Source: Sinotaia quadrata (lineage: Eukaryota > Mollusca > Gastropoda > Architaenioglossa > Viviparidae). Taken from it: DNA of 64,000 bases. This document shows, piece by piece, positions 1 to 14,732 of the stretch. Positions within the stretch are counted from its first letter, which is position 1. Every line of letters begins with the position of its first letter. A program made the position numbers and the translations under genes. The stretch is from assembly GCA_028829895.1 (NCBI GenBank), contig CM054181.1:5480001-5544000 (forward strand), in the 5' to 3' direction. Under the pieces are notes generated by a model. The model saw only the letters and a program-made list of their open reading frames with translations. It was not told the origin of the DNA and did not search any database.

Positions 1-590
1 GAGTAATAAAACACTGTTATCTGTTTCTTGGCACTAACACTAAGAGTAATAAAACACTGCTATCTGTTTCTTGGCACTAACACTAAGAGTAATAAAACAC
101 TGCTATCTGTTTCTTGGCACTAACACTAAGAGTAATAAAACACTGTTATCTGTTTCTTGGCACTAACACTAAGAGTAATAAAACACTGCTATCTGTTTCT
201 TGGCACTAACACTAAGGGTAATAAAACACTGTTATCTGTTTCTTGGCACTAACACTAAGGGTAATAAAATACTGTTATCTGTTTCTTGGCACTAACACTA
301 AGGGTAATAAAACACTGTTATCTGTTTCTTGGCACTAACACTAAGGGTAATAAAACACTGTTATCTGTTTCTTGGCACTAACACTAAGGGTAATAAAACA
401 CTGTTATCTGTTTCTTGGCACTAACACTAAGAGTAATAAAACACTGTTATCTGTTTCTTGGCACTAACACTAAGAGTAATAAAAGTACTGGTATCTGCTA
501 CTTGGCACTAACACTATGAGTAATAAACATACTCTTATCTACTACTTGATACTAATAAAAATACTGGTTTCTATTATGTGGCATTAATGC
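1..590. repeat. 43-bp tandem array
   Basis: There are about 12 head-to-tail copies starting GAGTAATAAAACACTG, nearly identical to 516 and then decaying. The array is open at the window's left edge. It lies in R-Ras2 intron 2. Confidence 0.95.
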
Positions 591-1200
591 TAACAGTCAA
601 AAAGCCTTTTGAGTACTTCGTCCAGTGAACAGTAATATAGAAGTAGGATGATGCTGGTTGCGTATAGCAGGAAGGAAGTCATACAATTAAACAAATATTT
701 TTGATTAAGTGGAACTATTCAGACCTGTATATGTGTGCATTCAAGTGTGCATTCATGCACACATCTAACATGATTCTGACTTATCAAGTTTTATTCTCAT
801 CAATATGCAACTAAACTTATACCCATACCCCAATGGAAGCATGAAACACTTCTATCACTGTACGTAAATATGTATAAACTTAATATGGCTACTTACACAA
901 CAGCACAACTCTCTTTATCGTGAATACAATAAAACAATTAAAAGCAACAGATGAACTAGACACTGTTTTGACTAAGATAGGGAGAAATGTCACCTCATAT
1001 GTTATCTGTCCATAGAATAACATAGGATCAACTACAATTTACTTATTAAGATTGTTTTAAATTATGTTCCCTCTCAATGCCTGGCAAATATCACCACACA
1101 CATCAAATTATAGTTTGTTTGTTTTTTAATTTGTACTTTTAAAAAAAATTGTTGTCATGCAGTAAAATGTGAAGAGAACTTTAGTATAACTTACATATAT

Positions 1201-1476
1201 GAATTTTAACCTGTTTCAGACAACAGGAACTCAAATACATTGTTTTCAATGCATGTTTGAATTTTAGCCTGCTTCAGCAAGAAAAACTCCAATACATTGT
1301 TTTTAATGCATGTATGAATTTTCGCCTGCTTCAGCAAGAAAAACTCCAATACATTGTTTTCAATGCATGTATGAATTTTAGCCTGCTTCAGCAAGAAAAA
1401 CTCCAATACATTGTTTTCAATGCATGTATGAATTTTAGTCTGCTTCAGCAAGAAAAACTCCAATACATTGTTTCTT
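1201..1476. repeat. 57-bp tandem array (4-5 copies)
   Basis: The unit starts TGAATTTTAGCCTGCTTCAG. The period is divisible by three, which keeps frames open on both strands; these are not genes. Confidence 0.93.
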
Positions 1477-1931
1477 GCCTGACAGTTATAATTATCACTT
1501 GTGCTGATCAATTTCTGATTGTCTTTGGTAATCTAAAACATAATTTTTGTAACTGGCTTTATTAAATTTTTGCAACTTGCTTTATTAAAACATATTCTAA
1601 ACCAAGACTAAGTTTTAAAGGCACTCTAAACCAGTTTGATGTCACACTCACAGATTTATCATTACTAATCTAAACAGACCAATAAATAATGCTTATTTTA
1701 GTTTTAAGAGACATCATTAAGTAATAAATTAAGAAAAAGCCCAAAGTAAATTTTTCAACTACATTGAAATAATTGCAGAGAGTGAATGTTAATTATATAT
1801 TTATTATTCCCGGTGATTAATAGTATAATACTATTAATAATAGGTTAACTCAAAGAAGTGAACAATAATTAAACAATTCATTCACAGAAATGAACACACT
1901 GTAGCAGTACATTACTTAATTCAAAGATTAA

Positions 1932-2083
1932 CATATATATATATATATATATATATATAAGTATTATAAGTTGTAGTTTTATTGACTTCTAAATAATACT
2001 GACACTATAACACAGTAAAAAAAATCCAACTTTATTTTGTAATGTTTTTGTTACTGTATATTTATTTATTTATTTATTTATTA
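1932..2083. repeat. AT dinucleotide run and TTTA run
   Basis: Simple (AT)n at 1932-1959 and (TTTA)n at about 2058-2083, with plain AT-rich sequence between. Confidence 0.85.
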
Positions 2084-2629
2084 TTGTTGCTGAGAGCAGG
2101 TTGCTCACAATGTCTAGTGACTGTGAGGTTGGGAGGTATGCTAGACCTACCTAGATTGTGACAATTGTGTTGTAATTATTGCAACTAACACACCCTTTCC
2201 TTATTCTGGGCTTCTGCACTTTTTGTGCCATCCTAATTACAAAGCATTCAGAGATAAAATTAATGTTAATATGTATTAATCAAAACTAAATCAATTTAAC
2301 CTCTGTGTGTGTGTGCGTGTATGCGTGCGTTGTTGGCTAGGGAAGGGTCAAATCATTCCCTGATGAAGGTAACATTTCTTCCCCATATTTTCTGCATGAA
2401 GTTTAAAGCCTAACATCCAATCCACCTCTTGCTTGCAAAACTGATAAACTGGTATAATGTTTTTGCAGTAAGAGTAAATCATTCCAATAAACAATAACAG
2501 TAAGAGTAAATCATTCCAATAAACAATAACAGTAGGTCTAAACACTAAGAGCAAAGTATATGTTCCAAAATTGTGGATAATTACTCTCTTTGTATGGATA
2601 TACATATATAATACAAACTGTGGATAAAT

Positions 2630-3395
2630 ATTCTATTAGTCAAAGAGCTCTTTTTTTCTAAAATTCTATTAGTCAGGAGAGCTCTTTTTCTAATATTTTA
2701 TTAGTCAGGAGAGCTCTTTTTTTCCATAAATTACCATTCAATAGTGTGGCCAAGAGTGCTCTTTTTTCCTATAATTTGTCATATAATAATGTGGTCAGGA
2801 GAGCTCTTTTTTCTATAATCTGCCTATAATAATATAGTCAGGAGAGCTATTTTCTCTATAATCTGCCATACCATAATGTGGTCAGAACTCTTTTTTTCCC
2901 TATTATTTTCCATGCAATAGTGTCAGGAGAGTCATTTTTTTCTATAATGTGCCATACAATAATGTGGTCAGAAGAGCCATTTTTCTATAATTTACAATAC
3001 AAAGTGGTCAGAGGAGTTCCCCAGACAATAATGTAGTCAGGAGAGCTTTTTCTTCTATAATTTCCCATGCAATAATGTGGTCAGGAGAGCACTTTTTCTT
3101 CTATAATTTATCCTACAATGTGATCAAGAGAGTACTTTTTCTTCTATAATTTGCCATACAATAATGTGGTGAGGAGAGCATTTTTTCTTCTATAATTTGC
3201 CATACAATAATGTGGTCAGGAGAGTACTTTTTTTCTATAATTTGCTATGCAATAATGTGGTCAGGAGAGCACTTTTTCTTCTATAATTTACCATACAATA
3301 ATGTGGTGAGGAGAGCACTTTTTCCTCTATAATTTGCCATGCAATAATCTGTGGGGAGATTTACCTTTTCTATAACTGGCTATACACTAATGTGA
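2630..3395. repeat. Degenerate ~47-bp satellite
   Basis: About 15 diverged copies of ATAATGTGGTCAGGAGAGCA followed by a T-rich tract and TCTATAATTTGCCATAC. Copies are most regular at 3040-3330. Confidence 0.9.
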
Positions 3396-3992
3396 TCAGC
3401 AGAAACCTGACGCAGTATAATCATAAACAGACAATCAATGGACAGATGGCCTAGCTCAGACATGTTAAAATATACAGCTGAGCAACTGACTTAAAATTCT
3501 TTAAATGACAAAATGAAAGTACTTAAGAGTCCATGAAGACAAACCCAAATATAGATAAAGACAAAGGACAAATTATTCCACTAAAGCAAAGTCAATTATG
3601 ATATTTCCATTTGCATGCCATAAAGAGCCTTGCTACTGAACAAAAACAGTGCTTTGTCCTTGACAGAACGTTTGACAATAGTCAAGCAAAGTACACCTAC
3701 AAGCACCGATTTCCCCAAAAGCTAGCATAATAACAGCAAAGTTGCTACAACAGGAAGAGAAATATGACTGACTGATTTTAGATAAACATTCCATTAAACT
3801 AACAACAATCAGAGTTCTGTGCTACACTGATTGAGGGTCCTTCAATGGTTGATGGTGTGGCATATATAAGTAAATATATATATATATATATATACAAGTA
3901 TATATATACACATACACAAGCTGCAGATGATATATACATGTATAGGTAGCAATATGATATATATATGTAACTAATATATGTACATGTTCATT

Positions 3993-4655
3993 ACAATGCT
4001 AAGTTTCGATTAACATTACTTCAATTCTAAGTTTTTATATGGTAACATTACTTCAATTCTAAGTTTTTATATGTAACATTACTTCAATTCTAAGTTTTGA
4101 TAGGTAACATTACTTCAATTCTAAGTTTTGATATGTAACATTACTTCAATTCTAAGTTTTGATATGGTAACATTACTTCAATTCTAAGTTTTGATATGTA
4201 ACATTACTTCAATTCTAAATTTTGATATGTAACATTACTTCAATTCTAAGTTTTGATATGTAACATTACTTCAATTCTAAGTTTTGATAGGTAACATTAC
4301 TTCAATTCTAAGTTTTGATAGGTAACATTACTTCAATTCTAAGTTTTGATATGTAACATTACTTCAGTGCTAAGTTTTGATTGGTAACATTACTTCAATT
4401 CTAAGTTTTGATATGTAACATTACTTCAATGCTAAGTTTTGATATGTAACATTACTTCAGTGCTAAGTTTTGATATGTAACATTACTTCAATGCTAAGTT
4501 TTGATATGTAACATTACTTCAGTGCTAAGTTTTGATATGTAACATTACTTCAGTGCTAAGTTTTGATATGTAACATTACTTCAATGCTAAGTTTTGATAT
4601 GTAACATCAATGCTAAGTTTTGATATGTAACATTACTTCAATGCTAAGTTTTCAT
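3993..4655. repeat. 31-bp tandem array (~21 copies)
   Basis: The unit is TAACATTACTTCAATTCTAA then GTTTTGATATG. Copies toward the right carry AGTGCTAAG or AATGCTAAG variants, giving block-like subfamilies. Confidence 0.95.
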
Positions 4656-5339
4656 GTAACTTTCATTTTCTATATACTAGCAGTACTAGCCTTTTGTGTA
4701 TGTAATTAAAACCAAATTATGAAGATAATACTAATGAATGCTAATAATAAATTAATAATAACAAAAGCAACAACAGAAGTAATAATAATTGTTAAGACAA
4801 AAGGAAACTTTAAAATAAAATGGAAATTTTAAATGCTTTACAGTAATCAATGGGTAGTGAACAAAGGCAAAATAAAATAAATATATTTATAGCATGAAAT
4901 AAATAAATGTGTTCACAAAATACCTGGTCTAAATATGACAATAACAATGAAAAACATCATGAAAGAATGTCATACTGAATGAGTTTATGACCAAAGATCT
5001 GCTGTGTTCAGTAAATTTCTCCTCCCCTTTTCAGAAGTGCTCAGCACAGACAATAATAAACAGACACAACAAACTCCTTAAATCTGTAATATTAATAATA
5101 TAATAATAATAATAATAATAAATATTATACATACAATCATTTTTCTTCTACATAATATAAGTTTCTGAATCTATTTATAAGAACTATCCACAATAACCCA
5201 CAATAATGATAATGTAGTGTACCAATAAACAATATATTCTTAAAGCTATGAATGGTAAGCATGTACAATTAAAAGAGAATTTATTTACTTTATCAAAATT
5301 TTTTTAATGAGGAAAGGGACTATAACTTCAAGGAAGGTT
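4656..5339. other. R-Ras2 intron 2, AT-rich stretch without recognised elements
   Basis: Unique AT-rich sequence with a short (TAA)n run near 5090-5125. No exon-like frame or RNA gene was seen. Confidence 0.6.
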
Positions 5340-5900
5340 GAGTATAACTTAAACCAAGAGTGGTAAAACTTAAAGCAAGGGTACCTATTACAGCAAGGGT
5401 GGCTATAACTTAAAGCAAGGGTGGCTATAACTTAAAGCAAGGGTGACTAAACTTAAAGCAAGGGTAGCTATAACTTAAAGCAAGGGTGACTATAACTTAA
5501 AGCAATGGTGGCCAAAACTTTAAGGACAGGTGGCTGTAACTTTAAAGAAAGGTGGTTATAACTTTAAGGGAAGGTGGTTATAACTTTAAAGGAAGGTGGT
5601 TATAACTTTAAGGGAAGGTGGTTAGAACTTTAAGGAAAGGTGGTTATAACTTTAAGGGAAGGTGGTTATAACTTTAAGGGAAGATGGCTATAACTTTAAG
5701 GAAAGGTGGCTGTAATTTTAAGGGAAGGTGGCTATAACTTTAAGGAAAGGTGGCTGTAACTTTAAGAAAAGGTGGCTGTAATTTTAAGGAAAGGTGGCTG
5801 TAATTTTAAGGAAGGATAACTAAAACTTTAAGGAAAGATGGCTATAACGTAAAGAAAGGGTGAATTTAACTTACTAAGATTAGTAAGAAAGGGTTACTAT
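5340..5900. repeat. 22-bp satellite with two subfamilies
   Basis: The left part is built on CTATAACTTAAAGCAAGGGTGG, the right on TAACTTTAAGGGAAGGTGG. Roughly 25 units in all. Confidence 0.92.
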
Positions 5901-7519
5901 AACTCATCAGGGAAGAGAGGATATAACCTTAAGCATGAATGTCAATATTTTTTCTTATACCAAAGTGAACAAGCAAACATTTATAGTGTGTTTATAAATA
6001 ATGCAATTTTTTTTTAAATACCAAGTGCAAAGATGCAACAACAAAAATATATTAATTTTTATTTTTTTTAAACCCACACAAGTAACAATAACAATGACAA
6101 AGTTGGTTTCAATCTATTAAGTCAAGATATAAGTTATATAATTATATTATTAAGAAATAAAAGTAATCTTCCTGATCAAAATTTCCTTAAATATTCTGAG
6201 AATAAAGTGAAACTGATGTAAAAATAAAACAGAATCCATAAAAAAATTGACTGCTTGGGATAGATAAAATAGAAGACATGAAATAACAGAATTAAATGAC
6301 CATAGTGAAATATATGATTGTATGATTGCAATAAGTAAGAATGAGAATATACTTATAATTATATTATTAAGAACAATTAATGAGAAAAAAAAATTAAGTT
6401 ATAACTGAAACACTAATTCACCAATTGTTGTTTTAGAACACATACTGTAACTCAACAACAGATGTTCAAACTTGAATAGTGAATTTGAAAGAAAAACCAT
6501 TAATTCATAATGTGTGAACATTATTACAATATTCAATCCAGTGTGGTAAAAGTATGCATAATTGAATGTGTGTATGTGTGCACGCGCATAGTTGAGTGTC
6601 AAAGCAGAAACAGTATCAAAGCCAGAATTGGAGTGTAACTATAAGCAGAATCAGTAACCACTGGCATAAAAATAAAAATAAATCACAATGTAACTATAAG
6701 AGAAACCTAACCCAATTAAACAACAACAAAAAATACAAAAGAAATCTGTTCCAATTAAATAAAACTAACACACACACATAATCAGAAAAGTTTTTAAACT
6801 GTGTGAACTTTTTATATATATATTAGCAATCTTTCCATGCAATACATTTCCTCAGGAAAATCATAATTAAATCATAGAAAAACAAGCACCTAGTGCCCTT
6901 ACACAAACACACACAAGCAAAGACAACCAGTATCATTCAAGGTACATAAGTGGGGAACATTTCCCCAAACCAGCAGTTTCAGTTTTCCGTTTCACCTTAG
7001 CACACTCAATATATATGCTTCAAAATTCTGAATCAATATAAAATTAAATCGCATAAAACTGTATTAAAATAAAGTTTTTTTTTCCAAATCAATCTATTTC
7101 GCTTCAATATTCCAAGTATACTAAATCTGTAACATAATTAAATAAAAAATAAATCAGTTAACTATTATTACAGATTAAGTAAAAAGAAATCTAAATCATG
7201 CATGAAATAAGCTGAATCCCCAAGCATTCTATGCTATTTCAGTTCTTCAAATATGTTATCTGGCCAAACCATAACTAGTCAACAGCTTCTGTGTATATTA
7301 TTATTATACTGGTGTAAAAGTAAACAACAATCAAAATTCTTGTTGTTCAAGAGACTTGCCACACATTCTTATGAAAACTGTGGTAGCAACCTGTAATGGC
7401 TAGTACTAATTTTATATGCTACAAGACTGATATTTATATACTGCTAGTACATTTATATTTTACTGGTATAATGTCTGTATTTGTTTATACTTTGCTAAAA
7501 CAATGTTAATATTTCTGAC
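5901..7519. other. R-Ras2 intron 2, AT-rich stretch without recognised elements
   Basis: No exon with R-Ras similarity, no repeat array and no RNA gene could be seen on either strand. Confidence 0.6.
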
Positions 7520-7745
7520 AGTGCAATGTTTATATTTTGCTAGTAGAGACCATGTTATTATTTTGTAATATAAACAATGTTTATATTTTACTAGTACAGA
7601 CCATGTTATTATTTTGTAATATAAACAATGTTTATATTTTACTAGTACAGACCATGTTATTATTTTGTAATATAAACAATGTTTATATTTTACTAGTACA
7701 GACCATGTTATTATTTTGTAATATAAACAATGTTTATATTTTACT
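7520..7745. repeat. 51-bp tandem array (4+ copies)
   Basis: The unit includes TAATATAAACAATGTTTATA, itself partly palindromic (ATAAACATTGTTTAT-like). Copies are nearly identical, which suggests recent expansion. Confidence 0.93.
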
Positions 7746-8149
7746 ACAACATTTACTTTTTATCCATAGTCATACCTTTTATATAAAAATGTGAATGTGA
7801 CCCTCATAATCAAATATGACAGATGATATTGATAATAGTTTTATTGGGTCAAGTAAATACATGTAAACCAGAATCTGTCACTTGTCCTCACCACAGACCT
7901 CCTGTCCACTGTCTTCCATAATCACCACAGAAATGAACTATTGTTTATCTGGTGAGTATAAAGTGATTACTCATGTAGTCAACTACACTGACAGGTCAAT
8001 GTCACTGCTCTCACACTGCTCAGAAAACATTATGGAGATAGAGCAAAAATAGTCAGCTATTTATTTTCAGTACAACATATATTTATGCAACACAATAAAA
8101 CTGCCATCATTTGCCATCTGCACTGTGGACTGTAAAAACAAAACAGTTA

Positions 8150-8433
8150 TTCAACAATTATCTACAAGATGACCTCAGACAGTAAAATATAAGAGTCTAA
8201 TAAATATATTTACTCAACATGTCATCTACAAGACGACCTCAGACAGTAAAATATTTATGTCAAATAAATACGATATATTTTACTCAACATGTCATCTACA
8301 AGACGACCTCAGACAGTAAAATATAAGAGTCAAATAAATACGATATATTTTACTCAACATGTCATCTACAAGACGACCTCAGAGAGTAAAATATAAGAGT
8401 CAAATAAATATGATATATTTACTCAACAAATCA
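8150..8433. repeat. ~70-bp tandem array (4 copies)
   Basis: The unit starts TCATCTACAAGACGACCTCA and ends in TATTTTACTCAACATG. Confidence 0.92.
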
Positions 8434-8903
8434 TCTATTAGTTCCCTCAAGCAGAACAACAATTTTATCATGTTGACATGACTGTTTGCTTTACAGAACC
8501 ATAGTCAGAATGCACTTGCTCAGGGGCTGGTATTCTTGTAATTTGCTGTACAAATTTACCTAACTTTAAAAATAACATTTATGGGGATATAAAGAGAAAT
8601 GCTTAAATTGGGTGGTATTTGGTGTTTTTTCCTGTAATTTTACACATCCGAAGCATTAACATAAAACAATTACATGCAACACTTGAATTTATAATTAGTG
8701 GGTCTTCCTACATTAATAATAAATATATGATACTTAAAGTGAACCTTAGTCATGGTGATAAATGCGGTAAAATAATAAAAATATGTAAGGCCACGACTGT
8801 ATTTCTAGACAACAATTTGTTGACTATTGTATGGAGTTTCTTTAGTGTTTAGTGGGCTTTGAAGAGTCTGTACCATGCAATTAGGCTGGAAAGATTCTTT
8901 TTC

Positions 8904-9105
8904 AATCTCAGCTGGTACAAAGTGTCAACAGCTAAGTATCCCATACAGAACCTCTAGCAGAGTGATCACAGATTTTACTAATAGATAGGACTAGTTAAGG
9001 TCACAATCTCAGCTGGTACAAAGTGTCAACAGCTAAGAATCCCAAACAGAACCTCTAGCAGAGTGATCACAGATTTTACTAATAGATAGGACTAGTTAAG
9101 GTCAT
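8904..9105. repeat. 101-bp direct duplication
   Basis: AATCTCAGCTGGTACAAAGT... occurs at 8904 and again at 9005, almost identical over 101 bases. It is close to R-Ras2 exon 2. Confidence 0.93.
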
Positions 9106-9420
9106 AATACAGGCTCCTACTTATACAATGTAATAAAAATAATATGTTGTCTTGCAAACTACTTCATCTCTAAAGATGAAACATTGCTTTTTATTATTAC
9201 TAATACTGTAATAGTCAAGCCAGCCAAGAGAGGGAGATGTGGGAGGCAATTACCCAGGGGACATCAATCTTTACAAGTAATCCAAGTTGTTCACTTGAAG
9301 CATCTAAGATGTAGTTCCAAACTATTCTGCCCAGAGACCTGGAATTCCTCCTGGAAAGCTTGCTAATGCTGTAATAAAGACTTACTAAGTAGGTAAATTT
9401 ATCTGAGTTCTAAAAAGTTA

Positions 9421-11071
<1,651 letters not shown>

Positions 11072-11135
11072 TATGCACCCACCCAACTAAGTTTCTCTAG
11101 GGTAGTGCTTTTCATGTCACGAATATGGCGAAATA
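11072..11135 (-). promoter_or_regulatory. 5' UTR / proximal promoter of the R-Ras2-like gene
   Basis: The stretch directly upstream of the R-Ras2 ATG has an in-frame-free leader ending GGGTGCATA before ATG. At about 11123-11131 the plus strand reads GAATATGGCG, resembling the ATGGCG core bound by YY1-type factors close to many TATA-less housekeeping starts. No TATA box is obvious. The assignment rests on position and one short motif. Confidence 0.3.
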
Positions 11136-13089
11136 CGAAACTAATGAATTTAAAGCAATAAAACAATTATTAAATTATATTTTAAAAATAAATAATTTAT
11201 TGAATTATGGTGTTCGATACTATTTCTTTAAAATGTATCTAGATTCTTAGTGCGGTTATATATTCACTGTCAGCTTTATACTACTTTGTGTGTGCCTGTG
11301 TGTGTCTGTGTGCGCTCTCTCATTGGTAGATATATTTAGATTAGTACGTAGAAAGAGTGGACGAAATTACCTCTTACAGATGGGTCCGTTCCTCTTTCAA
11401 TTGAGTAAACAAGAAAGCAAGAAATGCACATTGTGCACCTATTGGTCTATAGGTCAGTCGCTTAATATTGGTTTGACTTGTCATTCTCTTACCTTTTTAT
11501 AAAGTTGAAGTTCGCTGAAATCATACAATATACATTCATTGCATTTTCAAGCTTGGTGGGGCACAAAAAATGTAGTTGAAATAAATAAATACTTTATAAT
11601 TTAAAAAATCCGAAAAAAAGTTTTTAATACAAGTTCAACACGCGGAATAACTGATGGTCGGGGAGTGGAATGGAAAACATTTGACTATCTTTATATGAAC
11701 TTCTACAAAACTTTTCCATTACGGCCACTGAAGACGATATGTTAGATTTGCCTCTTACTATGCAGTGGCTGAAAATTAGCTTACAGGGGTCTTCAATCTC
11801 CATCCAGACTTGCTACAGGAAGTAACGAAGACAACTGTGGCAACCATAAATCACGTGAATATGAATGAAGAAATATTAAACACTGAAGAAACAGACGAAA
11901 ACAGTATGGAACAGCAACTCAGACAATTCAGTGGACATTGAAAGGAGAGAAGAAAACTTAGATAACAGCAACAATTTGGGGGGCCATCCATGAAGAAGAT
12001 TATGAGGATTGAACCATCAAAATTTAGATAACACAAAACATGTATTAGAAAAAATCTTGTCAAAGATGGAATATACTATATAAGATCAACAACAAAAACC
12101 CATTAGATACAATCTGATACATAATCCAACAAAACTGAAGGATAGAAAAGCAAAATACCATAGAATATATTGCCATCATCTGACATCAGTCTTCCTCCAC
12201 TTCCCATCCATATTTTGCACTTCAGAGAATATGACCACTTCATCTACTGTGTAGCCATTTTAGTTAATTAATTAATGGATGTTATGTGACTCCTGCTACC
12301 ATCATCTCCACCACCACAGGCTTCAGTGATCCCCAGGAGCATTAATTGCTAACTTACAGCCAGCCCAAAACAACTGAGTACAGCAAAAGGTGTACAGGAA
12401 GTGCCAAAATACCAGTGCATGGCCTTTCCACCAAAAATTAACACTGCCAGTACTCAAAACCAATTCCTATGGGAATGCAAACGGTTTTAATTTCTAACAA
12501 TACATAAAATATTCTAAATGAGCTTAATAAAATTTAAAACTGAATAGCATCATTTTCTGTATGCCTATGTAGTCTTAATTTTAAATCCACCAAAACTTAT
12601 CTAAAGGCCTATTTTTGTTGTTGTTTTACAATTATTCATCCTTTTAAAGCTTTTAATATTATTATGTCTTTGGTTTATTTGGGACTGTCCACTCATAGGT
12701 TACTAGATAAATCAAAAATAAACCTCAAACAGTAAACATATCAGTCACTTCCATTTTGCAGACTTTTAAATTCTATAAATTGATAGTTATGGCAATATTT
12801 AGTTATATTTAATGGGAGATTTTCTTTATAAAGTTATAACTATTTTTGATTTTAAATGTTTTAATTACATTAATCTTGAGATAGCTTTGCTTGTGTGTGT
12901 ATTGCTGCATAACATCTGTTTTAAACTGAAAACATTACTATGTCAAGACAGTTATTCAGCTAATCTCAGAAGCCATTTATTGAATGAGTTTTGAAACAGA
13001 AACAATTCCTTCTGGGGGTAAATGTTTATTAAATAAGTGGAATTACTTATGCATTCTTTTGTATTTTATTCACAAACAGGGATGGTACT
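11136..13089. other. Intergenic between R-Ras2 and the LTR copy
   Basis: About 11,640-12,480 is less AT-rich than its surroundings, but every frame is interrupted. I recognise no protein there; it could be a decayed transposon. The remainder is AT-rich and featureless. Confidence 0.5.
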
Positions 13090-14732
13090 TGTGGCAGAGT
13101 AAATTTGCCTATCCCTATTTCTAAACTTAATTGTTACATAAATTGTCAAAGTGACCCGATCTTGGGCACTTCTTATGATGGTATTTTTGTAAGTGTCAGA
13201 GTTGAAGTAAATAACTTGGGTTGAGAATATGATAGAAATTGATGATGCAATCCAAAACAGTTCCAACTGGATGAGTAGTTTTATTGACTATTAGTCTCAC
13301 ACTTGTTCATAATAAACTTATTCAATGGGGATGGACTGAAAGTTTCTTTGTTGAAGAAGTACTCTATTCTAATCACTTTTAATTTGAACATAACTCGAGT
13401 CAGGTCATAAAGGCAATCAGTAGCTTATGGTAAGTTAATGACGATAAAGAAAGAATGGACTTAGAATATTTAATGTGTTTGCTTTTGATCCATGATTTGA
13501 ATTAGAGAATGCTTATGAAGTTATGTAATTGAATCATTATTTCTATGTTCATTAATTTGACCATGTTGTACATTATACTTGTGAATTTTGTTTGATGCTA
13601 TATTTCTTATGTTGTATGTGAATTGGGCTTACAAAATTGTTGCAGGATTTGTAAGTTGAGAATGTAAGAGAGAAAGAAGTTTAGAGATGAAGTATGCCTG
13701 AAATTTAGTGTGGCCTTAATTTGACTTTTGCAGAGGAGCAAGCATTTTTGTTTTACTTTTGTCACATCTTGCTACAGTGAGTACTAGATTATGTTGGTGT
13801 GTGAATCCAGCATTGTCGTCACCTTATGCTGTAAGTTGATTCCTGTGGATTCTGTTCAAGAGCCAATACAGTGGACATGGTAGCTTTAGTTTGGTCTTGA
13901 GAATTCATGAAGATTATTTTGAATGTTCCTCATGGTGTGCTGCATACTACAGATGGAAATTTGAGAAACTTTCCCCTGATGTCCTTGTGAGCACAAGTGA
14001 AATTCAGAACAATTCTCAATGGTAAGTTTTATGAAGATTCTGGAACAGTTGTGTAACATGCCTAGAAGGGACACGTGAGGCTGTCACCAGAATAAGAAAG
14101 AGAGTGACTGGTTGCAAACTGCATGACTGTGAACACGTGCCGGCGACAGTTACTATCTTTGAAAAGGTTATATACATTTGACTTTTCTTATTTCTCTAAA
14201 ACTGTACTCTCATTTCCATGATGATATCTATGAACTTGATTTTATATATATATGTATATATATGTTAATTGACTGCTAATGTCTATGCTAGGATAAACAG
14301 AATGATTGTCCAGTGTTAATTGAACATTGTTGTGAAGCGATGTAAATGTCAATGCTCTTTTGATTATATTCATATGTTGTAATGTATATTTGATTGTGAT
14401 TTAATAAATTTATTGTTAAATTTATTGACATCTTACATATACTGATAACCTTATGTTGAAAAATGTGGGTGGATTTGGGGCTCCCTAAATTAAAGACAGA
14501 TTGTTTTCTCCTTTAGTATGAAGTTTTCCACCTATGAAAAATGTTTGTCTTTAATGTTGTGGAAGAGAGAAAATTTTTACAGGCCCACATATCCGCCAAG
14601 TGAGAGAGATTTCTTCTGGAGAATTATTAGTGACATAAATTAAGATTCTCATCACTTGTAATTAGTATTGGATGATTAAATAATAATAATAATAATAACT
14701 AAAACCAATAACTAGTGTGGCATAGGGTCACA
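13090..14732 (+). mobile_element. Second copy of the 1.6-kb LTR family
   Basis: It begins TGTGGCAGAG and ends GGGTCACA. The reverse complement of 51818-53415 matches throughout, for example around 13090-13160 and in the CATGAAGATT...GTTCCTCATGGTGTG stretch near 13905-13940. The flanks (GTACT and GATCA) do not match, so no target duplication is seen. The copy may have recombined or be old. Confidence 0.8.

Noticed and set aside
1..590. Regular repeats resembling a CRISPR array
   Set aside because: Contiguous tandem copies without unique spacers, in a eukaryotic intron; the same holds for the other arrays.
1206..1565. Open frames on both strands over the 57-bp array
   Set aside because: The period is divisible by three, so stops are excluded automatically; no start context or similarity.
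11125..11250. 42-codon plus-strand frame starting ATGGCG divergently from R-Ras2
   Set aside because: Very AT-rich composition after the first codons and no similarity; the ATGGCG is better explained as a promoter motif.
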